Positions 35,588 through 46,480 of a stretch of 64,000 bases of DNA are shown one piece after another. Below the pieces are notes generated by a model. The model was not told the origin of the DNA, ran no database searches, and saw nothing but the letters and a program-made list of their open reading frames with translations. This DNA is from Ixodes scapularis (taxonomy: Eukaryota; Arthropoda; Arachnida; Ixodida; Ixodidae). The DNA lies in NCBI RefSeq assembly GCF_016920785.2, contig NW_024609857.1, forward strand, positions 130,627,094 through 130,691,093. The letters run 5' to 3'. Each line of letters begins with the position of its first letter. The first letter of the stretch is position 1. The position numbers were made by a program, and so were the translations under genes.

Positions 35588-35937
35588 CTTCTTGGTAAGA
35601 TTTACTGCGAAATTCCGTGACAACCGCCGAACCACATTTATACCCAGCCTGACATTCTCGCATACAGGAGTTTGCTGGGCCGCGCTATTTGAACCAGCTG
35701 AGCGGCTGAGCACAGGTGGCAGCGGCTCGAGCGAGGCCACGAGAAGAACGTGATGGTGCTCGAGCCATCCCACCGTGAACCAATGTTTCGGCCACCCCAC
35801 GGGTGCGTCTCGCCATCTATTGGTTGAACTAACGCTTTGTTCAAGATGGCTGCCGTGGGACCGCAGCCTTAATGTAAAGCGGAATGCCAACTTGCGACAC
35901 CCCGCCCCCTCCGATCACGGCCGGCCAGCGGCATCAT

Positions 35938-36090
35938 TAGCGAGTTTTAGTAGACCGTGTTTCCCCCTCCGCTAAGCCCCTCCGCTAGCCGGAGCTCCAC
36001 ACCCAAGGCCATCGGCACGCAGGCGCAGTGGCGCTTTCTTTGTTGCGGAGGGTTAGCGGAGGGGGAAACACGGTTCACTAAAACTCCCTA
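35938..36090. mobile_element. 153-bp MITE with 38-bp terminal inverted repeats
   Basis: The left arm starts TAGCGAGTTTTAGTAGACCG and runs to about 35975. The right arm (36053-36090) is its inverse with about four mismatches, ending ACTAAAACTCCCTA. The flanking dinucleotide is AT on both sides (35936-35937, 36091-36092). The arms include CCCCCTCCGCTAA. The GAGTTTTAGTAG motif recurs near 60421, 60527 and 61637, suggesting a dispersed family. Confidence 0.85.
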
Positions 36091-36092
36091 AT

Positions 36093-36974
36093 GCCCGACA
36101 GCTCATCTTGTTGTTACGCCACTGATACGCGAACACACGGTAACATCGGCGATAATTCCAGTATTCTGTTCACAACACACAACACTGCCATTGCGATGTT
36201 GCTGCTATGTTGCTTACACGCAGTAATACAGAACCACGTTAACTGCCAGTTGGCACTCGGCATCGGAACACGGAACCGAACTCAGCACAGAAGGCACCCA
36301 GGCAGCCGGCAGCAAAACCTGCCTGTCTTGGACGCAGTTTCAGCGATTTCCATAACGTCGTCAACTTCGACACATCGTTCCGCGTGATCCGCATGGTTCC
36401 GCGTGGGTTCCGCAATCCGGAGATGCACATCTTAGCCCAGTGTACGTAGCGCTGCTGGCACTGCTCCTGAGCTTCGCTGTTTCTAGCGGCTTCGTTTGCT
36501 CGTTTGATAAAATGAGTGATAAAAACGGCAATGCAACCGAAATTCTCTGCACGTTTGGACTGGGAGACAGAATTACAGGCGGCCTTCGCTGCCGCTGAAG
36601 CTCAACCAACTCAACACCTTTTGTCAAACAGCGTGTGCACCTTGCTAGAAAAACGAAACCGAAAGATGATGAGTCGGGAGGGCGGAAGCTTTCTCCCGTC
36701 TGCCTGGAGAAGGAGAAAAACGTCTCGTTTCTCCCTTCTCGTGTCCGCTTGGGGGCGCGTCAGTAGAAGGGAGGAAGACGCGCCGCTGCTACTTTTTCTT
36801 CCTTTTTTATAGAGTGTAGGTTATCTTGTTTTTCATTGCCAGAAGTAATTGGTTTTCTTTAGGCATACATCGAATTTAACCAGAAATATAACCACCCTCC
36901 GCACCGGCTGCTCGGGGGAATGGAGGGTGTCCCATTATCTTGCCAGTCCCACATTACGCTTGCCAGTCCCACAT
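36093..36974. other. No recognisable feature
   Basis: Short overlapping ORFs on both strands. None has a recognisable domain. Confidence 0.5.
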
Positions 36975-37478
36975 TACTCAATAAATATTTCATAGAGAAT
37001 CTTAACATGCGATGCGCGCCGACTCTGGCAGACGGCGCTCACTTGCTCCTCGAATGCGCGGCCTTCGACGACGAACGTGAGCGTTTGTCTCGTCCCCACA
37101 CCACTCTTGGATGCAGCACGAACATTAATACCCTTGTTACACGGGCACATTTAACTGCGGTTACGCTAAGCCGCAGATAGCGCACAATACTTGCGGACAA
37201 CATTCTGCGGTTATGCAGTCAAAGCTATGGGCGAACGTTCGCTTGAGCATCTTGAGCATTTATCGAAGCAGTGCGCGCGCGCTCTTCACTACTTCTGAAA
37301 TAGCTGTCAGCGAGTATAGTGCGGTATCTATGGTGCCGCGCAACAGCAGTTAAGCTGAGTTAACCGTGTAACAGGGGTATTAGACATCCTAATAAGACCG
37401 CAAGGCAAGGCGGCGCAAAGTGCATTAACAGCGCTCGCAGTATTTCTCATTGAAACAGGGCTGGCAGGCGAGATCTGA
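36975..37478 (+). pseudogene. C-terminal end of a LINE ORF2, split by a MITE
   Basis: Before the MITE the plus strand encodes HLLLECAAFDDERERL, the zinc-knuckle-like tail that ends many Jockey-type and related LINE ORF2 proteins (the first Cys pair is partly lost). After the MITE, from 37383, another frame encodes DILIRPQGKAAQSALTALAV and ends at TGA 37476-37478, matching the usual last residues of such proteins. Removing the MITE plus one AT still leaves the halves one base out of frame, so a separate indel is present. No reverse transcriptase domain remains. Confidence 0.65.
37130..37378. mobile_element. 249-bp MITE inside the LINE tail
   Basis: The ends are ACCCTTGTTACACGG and, inverted, ACCCCTGTTACACGG, flanked by AT on both sides (37128-37129, 37379-37380). 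The ends resemble those of the 44340-45394 element (ACCCGTGCCACATGG), so the two may belong to one group. No coding capacity. Confidence 0.8.
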
Positions 37479-38917
37479 AGAGGTAAGACTTCATGGTCCG
37501 CCCGACGAGGCGCTTGCCTCGGCGATTATTTCCTAGATTTATCGCGATGAATGGGCCGGGAATAACCCTGCCCAACCTAAGTATCCGGATGATAGATTTG
37601 AAAACTCGTTAACCCAAGGCATGCCGAGGGCCTGGCTTTTCAGTAAATGCCCTAGACTTAATTTCTACCTTTGTATTTTGTATATCACCCGCAGATCGCG
37701 TGGTTAGTTTAGCCAAACAAACAAGCAAATAATGACATTCCCGTAGCACTCTGCAGAATGCAGCTTATGCATACGATTGGCTCGACCGTCCCAGTTGAGG
37801 GTACGGAATCTATTATATTTTCCCCCCCAATCCTTTCATATAGCAGGAAATGCCGACCCATTGCACTTTGCCTCAGCATCTTAATGCGCTTGGCGCTGGT
37901 GTGCATGGTGACAATACTTGAACAGCTTGGATACCGCTTGCCTCGGACACCGTGTGGATATGTTTTGCGAGTGCAATGTGCGTGAAGCCGCATGTGCCTC
38001 TGAAGCAGCGTTTTACTTTACTATGACGAGTGTATTTGTAACTAAGTGGTGACAGACGACTGGGGGAAGGTACGTCTTTTTTCGACGTTAGACGGTTTAA
38101 AGAATACCGCGCACAACACCTCCTCATCACTGATCAGCGGTGGCTCGTTATCAACCTACTTAATTTCACTTGACGTTTGCGCGCGGCTCGCCTAATTGTG
38201 ATTGGTCGACAGATTGCACACGACCATATGGGACGCGCTTCAGAGATTTTCAATCTCGCCGTCTTGTACTTTTGCCTTCAAAAACCCTCCTTGCTCCACA
38301 GCGTTGCTCTATTTGTGCTGCCATGTGATCTATTAGAGTAGATTTGGAACATAAATATGGTTAATAGTGCATAAGAGCAACCGTACAGATTGGTTTCCCG
38401 CCTTATTGATAGCAATTCGCCTGAACATCTGGGCGATCCAGAACTCCGTGGCCGATATATGATTCAAAGACATCTATGCGCGACACAACTTCAAAACTTT
38501 GCCGCGGCGCCGATTCTTGATCGGTATCCAAGCGTAAGAAGGCACAGAGACTCAACGCCGCCGCAAGACCGGTGAAATTTGCTTTCGACAAGTTGTACCT
38601 TTTTCTTGCGGCACTGCGCTTCCCCAAAAATTTACACGTGTTCTCAACGGCAAGTATCCCACCTTGCACAGGGTTTGAAAGAACTTCCTCGGCGAAGGAC
38701 AACAAACAAGTAGAAAATGTGTCTTCAGCACGCTACTGCCAGCCTCCGCAAAGCTCCAAAAGCGAGACTTTTCGACATGCATGATGGCCGTTTGGTGGCC
38801 GCACTCGCGGGGCGGGGATGCGCGATCCAACAATTGTCATAGAGATCAGTGAGTTTATATGTAAAAAAACGTTATTGTCTATGGCTGTTTGTTTCGAGTT
38901 AGGCCACTAATCTCCAC
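37479..38917. other. No recognisable feature
   Basis: Several short ORFs on both strands without motifs. No repeat or hairpin stands out. Confidence 0.45.
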
Positions 38918-39388
38918 TAGAGGGCTGGATGGCGCATTGAGCAAACAGGTACGAAGCCACCGGAAGTAAGCGGTTTGTCCCGGAAGTGAGCGCTTGACAG
39001 GCTTTCTCACTCTTTCGAGCGGTGGTCCAAACAGTGTCCAAGGCGCTTGATTTGCTTTGTTATATCAAGAGAGCCTGCTTGTTACACAATAACAGTTCAT
39101 GCAGGCCCGAGAAGTCTTCTTGGAAGCCATTTGAAGTGTGAGAATCTCGAGATTCTAGTTGGGGATTAAGTGTACATACCCCAAGTTCAAATGCCTCATT
39201 CTCAAGATTGATTACTAAAAGGAATTATTAAAGCCCACGTAAAAATGCAAGAAAGCCTGAACCAAAACATCAACTAAGTGCGATATAAAACCTAGCAAAC
39301 ACTCCACTTCCGGGACACGCATCGAACTTCCGGTGGCTTCATTCGCGCCCGACTTGGAGCGAGGCTAAGCGCCTTCCAGCCCCTTATA
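38918..39388. mobile_element. Fold-back / long-TIR element, about 470 bp
   Basis: The left arm (about 38918-38990) contains AGGGCTGGATGGCGC, then GAAGCCACCGGAAGT, then TGTCCCGGAAGTG. The right arm (about 39303-39388) is the inverse: CACTTCCGGGACA, ACTTCCGGTGGCTTC, GCGCCTTCCAGCCCCT. Arm identity is patchy with small gaps, so the element is old. The middle is A/T-rich and non-coding. Target duplication is unresolved. CCGGAAGT repeats in the arms resemble ETS core sites, probably by chance. Confidence 0.7.
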
Positions 39389-41066
39389 GACCTTTTCGCC
39401 TTCCGTCGCATGGGCGCTGCCATCTTGGAATCACGTGATGCGGCCGCTATTAGGTTGCTTCAACTCGTCGCTTCGCCCTCCCCTCTGCGCTACTCCGCGT
39501 CTTGGCGGGTGCGTTTAATTCGTGTTTTTCGTAGCGTTTTACCGCGTTTCTTTTCTCACTCTGTAAAGTGTCGTCCTACACTTATATATTTACCGTAAAA
39601 TTGCATTACCTGATCATGTGAACAACTTCCGCAGTTACTTTTGTAACACGTTTTGACTATTTTTACCGTCGGCTTGCCGGCTACGTGTGAACATACTATA
39701 TGAGCACATGAGTCAGCTTTAGCGCTCACGCACATTGAACACATATATGACTCTAAAACAGAGCAAGTGTTCAAATGTCAATAACTGATGAGAACTCAGG
39801 TCTGCTTACTAATAGTGGCGGAACATTCGCAATAGGAAGCACAATGTGAGTATATATATGATCGCGCATTTAGAAACGCAAGGAAGTTACAAAATACTGT
39901 AAATAACCACGTGTGTTTTCTGAAAGCATCGTGTTTTGTATTTATAACAGATCGAAAACAGTGGCTTTTGATTATATAGGTGAAATTGTGGACAGGATAG
40001 GGAAAAAACGTTTAACTTTAATTTATTTTTGTTTTATACAAGAAATAATGGGTACGTCAACATCAGGCAGTTTGTTTGTTTACAATATCACACCTACATC
40101 TGTTCGACGTTCTTTATCGCTTCTGCTGTATAAACATTCCCCCGATCGGTGTATTTATGAATTCCAAGAAACTATTAATTAGGGCAATGTCTACAGTATT
40201 GCAATTGTTAAATAATTTTGTCTAGATAACCAGTTCAACTCAATTAATGAATTTCAACACAAAGGTTTTGAATTCCCGCATAATAAACTGTCACAGACAG
40301 CTTGAGAGTGCCTGGGGTCCCCAATATGTGACGCTGTCACAGACATCTCGAGAGTGCCTGGGGTCCACAATATGTGACGCTGAAAAGAACCCGTCTGCAT
40401 TAAAATCGCACGAATGCAGTGTTGCTGACGGCGAATACAGATTTACTTTTAGCAGCTCGCGACGCCGAAATCTACGAAGCGTATCGGTTCAAACCAGTAA
40501 AGAGCTTTCTACACAGGTTCATTGTGAGGTGCCTGGCGCTCGGCTTCAGCCAAACTTATCGGAGATCACCTCTTTTGCGGCCTTTAATTCCATCTGGCGA
40601 ACTTTACGGGAGATTATTGTCAGGTATCATTTGAGGGGCCTGTCACTTATCTTACACCTTGAGAACATCGTAAGAAAATCTCCATATATCAAATAGTCTA
40701 TTTCATCGAGCCAATATAAAATCTTGTTGATGAGTACTTTAGTTAAATAAATTTTCTAGTCCGCCTAGGTTGGTCCATTAAAATATTTCTCGAGAACTTA
40801 ATTTATTTAAATAAAACAGGCCGAGAAAATAACACTTTTTTATACTGCCTACGCCCTTACAGGAGACCTTTCCACTCTGCGAAGTTCACAAAAAGTTGGT
40901 GTACGGCACCCAAACAGTAAACTTGTCACTTCATATGTTTTTTGTGATTCAGCACAGTTTAAATCACGCTGTGGACCTGCTTCTTTACTAAGCACTCATG
41001 CATTATAATATGTTACAATATAAGATGAGCAGTCGAATCTCTGACATGAGCTCGAGCCCTTCCATC
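39389..41066. other. No gene recognised; contains one short tandem duplication
   Basis: Apart from the 46-bp duplication at 40288-40379, nothing identifiable. Overlapping ORFs at 40247-40696 and 40419-40634 have no known motif and differ in frame. Confidence 0.45.
40288..40379 (+). repeat. 46-bp tandem duplication
   Basis: CTGTCACAGACA ... GAGAGTGCCTGGGGTCC ... AATATGTGACG occurs twice head-to-tail (40288-40333 and 40334-40379) with about four mismatches. Confidence 0.9.
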
Positions 41067-41068
41067 AT

Positions 41069-42544
41069 ACATGGGTAAATTACTTTCAAAATGTAATTTA
41101 ATTACAATTACAATTACTTAGCCCCCAAAGTAGTTTAACTACAATTACAATTACTACTACGCGAAAGTAGTTCATTGCAATTACAAATTACTTTTTAAAA
41201 GTAATGCAATTACTTTACAATTACTTATTTCTGAGAGTTACCCACCTTGGGCCATATAACTGTAAACGAGTTATATGGCCGCTGTATAAATGTCACGCAT
41301 TGTACTTTTCTTTTATGAAATTTGTTAAATGGATTATAGAACTTAATAGTTTGGAGTAATGAACTTCTGATTTCTTATATTCTCAAAAAATAAAAATAAA
41401 TGGCGACAAAATTCACAGGTGCGAGGTGAATCTCTTTAGAGCTTGTGCAAATGGTATCCAAGTCAAACCAACAAAAAATAAACTTAAAAATAATACAAGG
41501 AAACAAATATGCGACAGTACTGGTATCATAAAACTCGGTGATTCGCTGCCTCTCCCTGTCTGTGGACTTGTAACATGTCGGATGTGGGTAACCGTAGCAC
41601 GCGAACTGCGGTCGCTTCCACAAAACTAGTGTCACAATAGCAGCAACTCTCTTGCCAGGGATTCTGGGTTAATTCAGTGCACGGTAACACCAAAAGAAAA
41701 AAAAAAAAGCTCCTGAGATATATAATAAATTTAGGATCGTCATGTCAGGCGAAGAAGCAAAGAAGCAGCAGGTCTAATTAACACGACTCACCCTGCCTTA
41801 CTTCCAACTGTTGTTGCTAAACTGCGCTTCTTCGCCTCGATATTAGAGTAGCACGACCCTCTGTTAGTGGTACCAACATACGAGATAGAGGAGAAAGACG
41901 TGAAAACTCATAAAGAAAAGAGAATAATTACATGAACAAAAAAGTCCCCAAACTTGACTGAAATATGTAAGCGAATATGCTAGCGGCGAAGACGCGTAAG
42001 GAAAACTTCGAACCTCCCCGCCTCGACCGGATGATGTGATCGGAGCCAACCAGCTCGACTTCGACCCCCATACCCCCGTGTGGGAATGAGAAATAAGAAA
42101 GACCCCTAGAAACAGGAGCAACAGGAAGCGAACGAGACGAAGAGTCAGATTCAACTACGACAGGAACGAAAACGGACGCGAATGAAGCCCTCATTTATCA
42201 AATTATTTCTGAAATTCTTCATTAAATCGTTTTGCAGTCTACAAAATCCTTCATTCCGTTCTATCCCAGCCTCCCTTTTCCCTTTTTTTGAGCAGGTTGG
42301 GAGACTCTCTCTTTTATTGCTTCGGTTGTGCTCTCGTCGCCGTGGCCAGGGGGGAAAAGCGCCACCGCCGCAAAATCTTGCAAAAGTAATTGTAATTGTG
42401 CCTGAAATTTAGCAATTACTGATGCTAGAAAGTAATTAAATTACAATTCCTTTCAGCCAAAAGTAATTATTACAATTACAAATTACTAGGAAAAGTAATT
42501 AAATTACAGTAATTTAATTACTGTAATTGAATTACTACCCAAGT
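41069..42544. mobile_element. TIR element, 1476 bp, with AATTAC subterminal repeats
   Basis: The left end ACATGGGTA and inverted right end ACTTGGGTA are flanked by AT on both sides (41067-41068, 42545-42546). Dense GTAATT/AATTAC repeats fill about 130 bp at each end (41090-41225, 42370-42535). The interior contains a perfect 12-bp stem-loop (41250-41280) and no transposase. By repeat style it could instead be a hAT relative whose 8-bp duplication has decayed. The AT flanks are weak evidence alone. Confidence 0.65.
41250..41280. other. Perfect 12-bp hairpin
   Basis: GGCCATATAACT (41250-41261) pairs with AGTTATATGGCC (41269-41280) across a 7-base loop, just inside the left subterminal repeats of the TIR element. 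Confidence 0.85.
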
Positions 42545-42546
42545 AT

Positions 42547-43022
42547 GCCTTCCATACCACTCGGTGCACGCGCAGCCAAAGCCCGGTGGCAGGCAAGAAG
42601 CGCGTGCTGGAGGCGGAACTTCTCCCGGTCTTTATTTATTTATTTTTCTAGCAACTAGCGCCCGGGGGTACGGCTGTGGCCACGGTAATCATCTCTGTGC
42701 GTCAAAGCAGTTGTTTCTCCTCCGAACCTGGCCGAAATTGACGATTGGAGGTAATCAGACGCATCTGGTGTTCGTAAAAGTGCTCGCAATTTGGGCTCGA
42801 AACCACCTCGCGGTTCTCCAAGTGACCCAGAACCATTGTGTCATTTTCTGTGTGCCACAAGAAAGAAATTTGTATCACAAAATTACGCGAAAATGGCGTG
42901 AAAAAGCAACACAATCGCGTGCGCGTTGGAACCGAAAGCAACCAAATTGAAGCAACCTCATGGCGGCGAGTTCACCAGCTCCCTCTACCCGACGGTCAGC
43001 CAACTACTGAAATGAAACGGTC
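42547..43022. other. No recognisable feature
   Basis: Short ORFs without motifs between two TIR elements. Confidence 0.5.
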
Positions 43023-43025
43023 TAT

Positions 43026-43220
43026 AGGGAGTATTCACTGGCGGCCATATCCGTGTGCGCTGCTGCTGAGCGCGTGCTGACGGCGAGCTTCCGCAGTCCT
43101 TTTGGAGCGTGCATTTAGCACCATCAAGGTTGCCGGTCTTAGCAGACTATTGATGTGAGCTCGTTCTGGGCATGCGCTCTAAACATCGCCCTCAAATATG
43201 GCGTCCAGTGAATACCTCCT
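43026..43220. mobile_element. 195-bp MITE
   Basis: The left end AGGGAGTATTCACTGG and the inverted right end AGGAGGTATTCACTGG continue inward as GGCCATAT / ACGCCATAT. The element sits in CTAT|...|ATAG, so AT (or TATA) is duplicated at 43024-43025 and 43221-43222. The inner GCCAT motif near each end is shared with the MITE at 30482. No ORF. Confidence 0.82.
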
Positions 43221-43223
43221 ATA

Positions 43224-44338
43224 GTAGAGATCAGTGAGGTAGGCCTACCGGGCGAACGATGGCCGTGCGTGCATAACATACCACGGGGTGGCACCACCGA
43301 CGCCATTAGACGCTTGAGAGCAAGGACGTTTAAATAGGGCAGGACCCGGAATGACGTCATGCCCAGCGACGCCGGAAAAAGAACCTAATCCCAGACTGCC
43401 TCGCGCACCGACGTGCTCTCATACAAACTAAATTCAACCGGGCTCCCACCGTCTGCTCTCCGCTCGGTGGTTAAGCTTAGGCTACGTCTGCTCCGTGCCT
43501 GCGGTCTGCTTCGCCTGTTCGCTGTCGTGACTGGCTTTGCACTCGAACAGAGCACCAAAAGATGTTTCGATGCGAACCCGCATTCTCATTACGACGGTGT
43601 GAAACCAATGCCTTCTGGAAGCAGGGTTTGTACGGCTTTCTCAACCCGCGATACCATTCTCAGCGTTCGTGCGTACGACGACTGACACGCGATCGCTTTC
43701 CAAAGCCGCGCTACGACGACTCGTTCGACACGACGCTCCAGGCGCGGTGTCGAGAGCGTCCGCTACGCGCTGGCTTCTTACTGGTCAGGCAACTATTGGG
43801 CTCCAAATCTCGCCTGTTCGACACCGATTCAGTGGACGCCGCCATTGATTTATTTGGGTAAACAACAGCGTTGCAACGGAAATGCCATGGCAACGAGGGT
43901 TGTTTGCCCCAAAAATCAATATCATGAGCTCCCCATTGGTTGAGAAGAGTTCGTGGCCACGCCTACTTCCGTTACACTTCGCTCCATATATGGAGTATAC
44001 GGGCGCCACCTCCTGCCCCTTATCACCTCCTTGCTAGAGAGCCTCAAGTACGAGTGCGTTCAACTGAAACCATAAAGAGCGTTTGCAATTTAATGGCGGC
44101 GTTAGAGATGGCGGATTATACACCTTTTCGCGTATAAAAATTGCCTATCCTATCGGAACAAAAAATGGTGTTTATGGAAAAGATTTTTTTTTTTATTTTT
44201 CACGTAAAATCTTCAAGCATTTGTTTATAACCGGATTTACGTTGAAAAACCAGCCGTAGCCCCATAAACCCGGAGAAAAGTTTTGCAATTTAATGGCGCC
44301 CATAACACATGCCCCGATCCAGCAATTGAACACACTCA
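43224..44338. other. No recognisable gene
   Basis: Short ORFs (for example 43413-43685 and 43562-43861) have no identifiable domain. Confidence 0.45.
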
Positions 44339-44339
44339 T

Positions 44340-45394
44340 ACCCGTGCCACATGGACATGGCAAATGCCATTCAGGGCGAATCTCATTCGGGCGCCGAATG
44401 ACATTACATTTCAAGCCCGTGCTACACGTGCATTTCGAATGTCATTTTGCGCCATGATGATCGTAGCGCCTGCTCTCTGTAGAAAACTAATTGTAAAGTT
44501 TCTTGTAAGCTAAATACGTTTGTTCAAGGTTATGATCTCTAAAAGGTGTCTATAGGTAGTTTTAAACAAATTTTGCAGTCAATTACTTCATGTTTTTGGC
44601 GTTTCCGCTGTCATTCATTTGATGGTGACGCTCTAGTTGCTCTAGCCGCAATAGGCCAAAGCCAAAGACAGAAGCTGACCAGAGCGAAAGGAAATGGCGC
44701 CTGTACGGTCGCAAGTGTCGGTCCTTGCACCGGAGGACTGTAAACGGGTGTGACGGTTAATGAGCGCCCTCATTTATTTACGCGCCACGCACCGTGCCGA
44801 GCAGCAAAGGCTCGAAGCCGAAGCTAAGGAGGCCCACTATCGCGTTTCGCTTGGCACGCCGCAAGTCACCGAGCTTGTCCTCCTAAGCTCTTATAAGAGC
44901 TGTTGTTTCGTGGTCGGACCACTGGGTCTTCTCTTTCGCGGCTGCTTGCGGCGCTTGCGGCTCCATCGGAAGAAACTTCGAAGTTCTAACAAAACGTAAC
45001 AAAACCGAGAAGAAACGCGGAAAAGATGGCGACGCAGGCGAAGTGGCTGTGTCTACTGGTTTAAAGAGTAGCCGCTTGCAATTATGTGAAAGGCCGCGCT
45101 TCAAATTTAGTATAAAAGAATGCATGCATAAAAACAAACTCCGATAAATAACTTTTAGTTCGGGTATACTTTGATTAACGTAATCACATTGGTGTTTCTT
45201 TACTTGGGTCCTGGGGTAAAGTCTACACATTTGGCCCGTGACCTAATGCGAATGAGTTCTGCCGAACCCCTTCGGTGGCAAATGACATTTGCAGCGAGTG
45301 CCATTCGTGCGGGCCGTGTAGCACCAGTCAAATGACAATTGGGGCGATTGTCATTCGTTGTAATTGGCATTCGAGTTGCCCGTGTGGCACGGGT
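44340..45394. mobile_element. TIR element of 1055 bp with a Myb/SANT-like remnant
   Basis: The ends are ACCCGTGCCACATGG and, inverted, ACCCGTGCCACACGG, flanked by AT on both sides (44338-44339, 45395-45396). Subterminal regions at both ends carry repeated CGAATGACATT-type motifs and inverses. The interior holds a minus-strand Myb/SANT-like fragment (44841-44966). Such DNA-binding ORFs accompany transposase in PIF/Harbinger-type elements, so this may be an internally deleted relative; the DDE transposase is missing. Confidence 0.75.
44841..44966 (-). pseudogene. Myb/SANT-like DNA-binding fragment
   Basis: From an ATG at 44966 the minus strand reads MEPQAPQ..., then TQWSDHETTALIRA, a stop (TAG, 44883-44885), then EDKLGDLRRAKRN in the same frame. 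W-S-D/E-x-E-T-x-x-L-I-x-x-W is the first helix signature of trihelix/Myb-SANT-like domains. The stop replaces the conserved second tryptophan, consistent with a TGG to TAG change. The frame degenerates after AKRNA. The fragment lies inside a TIR element, so a transposon-encoded accessory protein is likelier than a host transcription factor. Confidence 0.7.
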
Positions 45395-45396
45395 AT

Positions 45397-46140
45397 TAAT
45401 TGAGGCTCTCTATTAGATGCTGGCTGGTAGCAGACGGCGGCATGCCACCTGCTTTTGCCTCTATGATTTATTAGATACTTTCAGCAGATATGATGTGTTA
45501 CCGCTCGATAATAAATAGGACTGAGGTACACAAACCACTTCCGTCCCACGGTGAGCTTCCATAGATGAAAACAATTTTGTTATTTCATGTAATTGGGGAA
45601 CCCCGAGTTATTTGCTTATATTTTCCTACGTAAAAACGACCATTAAAATATGTGCTTGAGCAAAAAGCGGCCACTTTCCGAGAAGAGTGTCTAACACTCA
45701 GTTTCCCTTTATAGTAGCTTTTCATTGGCTGGTACGATTATTGATAGCTTGCATGGGAGGGAGAGAGGTGTCAATCGTTGTTCCGGTGGAAGCAATTACT
45801 TGAGGAACACTCGTATGAATCTTCCTCCCATTAGTTTGAATTTAGGGGAAATGCATGTTGTGACATGTGTGGTTTATTCGCTGTTAAAATAGTTTTGTTG
45901 CTTTACAGTTGTCAAAGATGGGACTGATTTCGTAATTGCATCAAGATGTAAAGGCAATGAGGTGCTTCCCAAAGTTCTGTGTTTTTACTTTCTATCCCCT
46001 TTTATTACAACAATCTTTTTGCTGCGAATAGCTGTCCGTGTTATAATTGCAGTTAAAATACTTTTTATGGCATTTTGAGGAACTGCGGGGTTTTCTATAG
46101 TACTTGCATCGCTTTTTACAAGGTGATAAACCGAAATCGC
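45397..46140. other. No recognisable feature
   Basis: A/T-rich sequence with no long ORF, hairpin or repeat that I could support. Confidence 0.5.
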
Positions 46141-46154
46141 CTGCTACAATGTGG

Positions 46155-46480
46155 GGGGCACGCTACCACAGCCGCGATGAAGCACTCACGCATCTTTTTG
46201 CTGCAGATTATACTTCTGGCCATCGCCAGCAATGACGGGGCCCATGTGCTGGACGGTCCACGGGACGCCACTGAACCGATCGTTCTCGAGTCAATCACGG
46301 AAAAACAGTGGCTCCTGGGACCCATCTTGGTGGATTTTATGTTGGGAGCATTAGGAGCCTGCCAACACTGGTCTTCAGCTACGATGCCTCTACAAAAGCC
46401 GCTATCGCACGCCAGTGATTCGAGGCACGCTACCACAGCCATGATAGAGCGCTCAGACATCTTTTTTTGCTGCAGGTTCG
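46155..46480 (+). repeat. Diverged direct repeat pair of about 50 bp, 265 bp apart
   Basis: GGCACGCTACCACAGCC ... CATCTTTTTGCTGCAG (46155-46206) recurs as GGCACGCTACCACAGCC ... CATCTTTTTTTGCTGCAG (46422-46475). Between them an ORF starting MKHSRIFLLQIILLAIAS has a signal-peptide-like start, and the second copy ends in CAGGTTCGT, which resembles a splice donor. I do not recognise the product. It may be a duplicated first exon or part of an unidentified element. Confidence 0.55.

Noticed and set aside
38918..39388. ETS-site cluster in the fold-back arms
   Set aside because: CCGGAAGT cores are simply part of the repeated inverted arms; no promoter or gene is adjacent.
43881..43894. RFX X-box (AATGCCATGGCAAC)
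   Set aside because: The right half matches RGYAAC but the left half lacks the GT; single site with no associated gene.
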